Shown here: in pieces, positions 5,755-6,367 of the stretch
Position numbering within the stretch: the first letter of the stretch is position 1
How the letters are laid out: each line of letters opens with the position of its first letter
Assembly: GCA_013817555.1 (NCBI GenBank)
Contig: JACDCN010000060.1
Coordinates: forward strand, 3,383-9,749
From: Actinomycetota bacterium
GTDB lineage: Bacteria; Actinomycetota; Thermoleophilia; Gaiellales; Gaiellaceae
Length of the DNA stretch: 6,367 nt
Direction of reading: 5' to 3'
Program-made: the position numbers and the translations under genes
The notes under the pieces: generated by a model
Databases searched by the model: none
Told to the model about the DNA's origin: nothing
The model's input: the letters and a program-made list of their open reading frames with translations, nothing else

Positions 5755-5796
5755 TTGCCATGCAGGAGGCCGTGGGTTCGAGTCCCATCATCCGCT
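5755..5796 (+). other. 3' half of tRNA-Gly(GCC); tRNA-derived attachment site or integration scar
   Basis: The stretch parses base by base as the distal half of a tRNA. It has anticodon loop TTGCCAT with anticodon GCC (5757-5759), 3' anticodon strand GCAGG, variable loop AGGCC, T arm GTGGG-TTCGAGT-CCCAT, 3' acceptor strand CATCCGC and discriminator T. The expected 5' parts are absent: CCTGC should precede the loop but GCGGG is there, and no D arm or GCGGATG acceptor strand is found upstream. The break thus falls at the edge of the anticodon loop, a usual crossover place for tyrosine integrases that target tRNA genes. Recombination there leaves one end with only the 3' half. Read this way, sequence left of 5755 is the inserted or rearranged side and sequence to the right is the original tRNA downstream flank. 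No intact integrase is in the window. Confidence 0.75.
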
Positions 5797-6154
5797 TGTT
5801 TTGGAGGTCAGAGACCCCTGCAAATCTGCGGTTTTCAGGAGGTGAAAGACGCGTATCGCGGGTCTTTCTCGCAGGTACTCTCGGAGACCCGTCGGCGCCC
5901 GACCTTCTGCTTCCATCTCGAAGAGCGCCTGGTCCTCGGCTCAATGGACGCGCCCTGTCGACCCCCTCCTTACCATGAAAGCCTCGCCGCAACCAGTGGC
6001 AACCCACAGCAACGAATTTGGCTTGTTTTGCGGCTTTAGCGAAAGGACGATTTGCCGCTGATTGCCATGGCCGCGCGCAAAGTCGGGTTCGAACCGTGGG
6101 TATGGAGCGTTTATGGAGACCAGCGGGGGCAACGGCTTCCGCCGATCGCTCGAG
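5797..6154. other. Intergenic region right of the tRNA fragment, no supported gene
   Basis: About 360 nt with only short overlapping frames of unlikely composition. It begins with a T-rich trailer whose GCTTGTTTTG (5794-5803, overlapping the tRNA end) recurs exactly at 6021-6030. At 6062-6094 a TTGCCAT and a later TTCGAAC resemble tRNA anticodon and T loops, but the stems do not pair. The stretch looks like non-coding or decayed sequence downstream of a former tRNA gene. Confidence 0.5.
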
Positions 6155-6367
6155 TCAGTAGGCGGCTCCGGTGACAAGGCGGGCGACGACGAATGCGAGC
6201 GTGATCACGAACGCCACGATCAGCGCAATCGACGCAAGAAGCACAACTACAAGCTGCCAGAGCGGGCGCTCCCTGCTCTCGGCCAGCACTGACGGCGTCG
6301 ATTCCCGAGCGACGAGACGAAAAGCGCCAAAGTCGATGTCGGCGTGGAGAGACAGGCAGCACTGCAC
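6155..6367 (-). CDS. Small single-helix membrane protein, possibly 5'-truncated by the window edge
   Basis: At least 70 codons, ending at a TGA at 6155. The C-terminal half is one long hydrophobic segment, LWQLVVVLLASIALIVAFVI, continuing through TLAFVVARLV, long enough for a membrane helix close to the C terminus. The preceding part, about 35 residues with FRLVARESTP, is polar and probably cytoplasmic or a linker. Third positions are mostly G or C. A GTG occurs exactly at the window edge (6367), but the frame may extend beyond, so the true start is unknown. I do not recognise the family. Confidence 0.5.
   Translation of the reverse strand: MQCCLSLHADIDFGAFRLVARESTPSVLAESRERPLWQLVVVLLASIALIVAFVITLAFVVARLVTGAAY

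Noticed and set aside
5711..6007. Minus-strand frame encoding a peptide with MMGLEPTASCMA
   Set aside because: This peptide is the antisense reading of the tRNA-Gly 3' half, a known type of spurious protein, not a gene.
1..6367. CRISPR array, insertion sequence, rRNA or intact tRNA
   Set aside because: No regularly spaced repeats, transposase motifs, rRNA signatures or complete cloverleaf were seen on either strand by eye.

Overview
The window is GC-rich, with strong G/C preference at third codon positions and genes packed head to tail. This points to an actinobacterium. The mix of a Spond_N protein, a DM13 membrane protein and a DUF3179 lipoprotein would suit a soil Thermoleophilia-type lineage, but that placement is inference from gene content only.

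Layout: from about 4250 down to 1 nearly everything reads on the minus strand. In transcription order it holds a PlsY-like acyltransferase (4248-3613), a DegV/FakB-like fatty-acid-binding protein (ATGA overlap, 3616-2813), a DUF3179 lipoprotein split by a one-base frameshift (2794-1698), a three-helix membrane protein with an extracytoplasmic DM13 domain (1566-859), and a class I pyridine nucleotide-disulfide oxidoreductase coupled to it by TGATG and cut by the left edge (859-1). A secreted Spond_N protein (5323-4568) lies upstream on the same strand. It is separated from PlsY by a 28-bp perfect palindrome and a doubtful small plus-strand ORF (4267-4467).

Two functional themes emerge. PlsY plus DegV matches the acyl-phosphate route: FakB-type proteins present fatty acids for phosphorylation, and PlsY uses acyl-phosphate to acylate glycerol-3-phosphate. 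DM13 plus the flavin disulfide reductase, with the CPLC-bearing DUF3179 lipoprotein just upstream, looks like a cell-surface thiol/electron-transfer module.

From 5324 to 6154 there is no convincing protein gene. This stretch contains exactly the 3' half of a tRNA-Gly(GCC), from anticodon loop to discriminator base (5755-5796), with no 5' half. Two pairs of tandem direct repeats and two short dyads lie to its left. The best reading is a scar or attachment site left by integration into a tRNA gene. A small membrane protein runs off the right edge (6367-6155).
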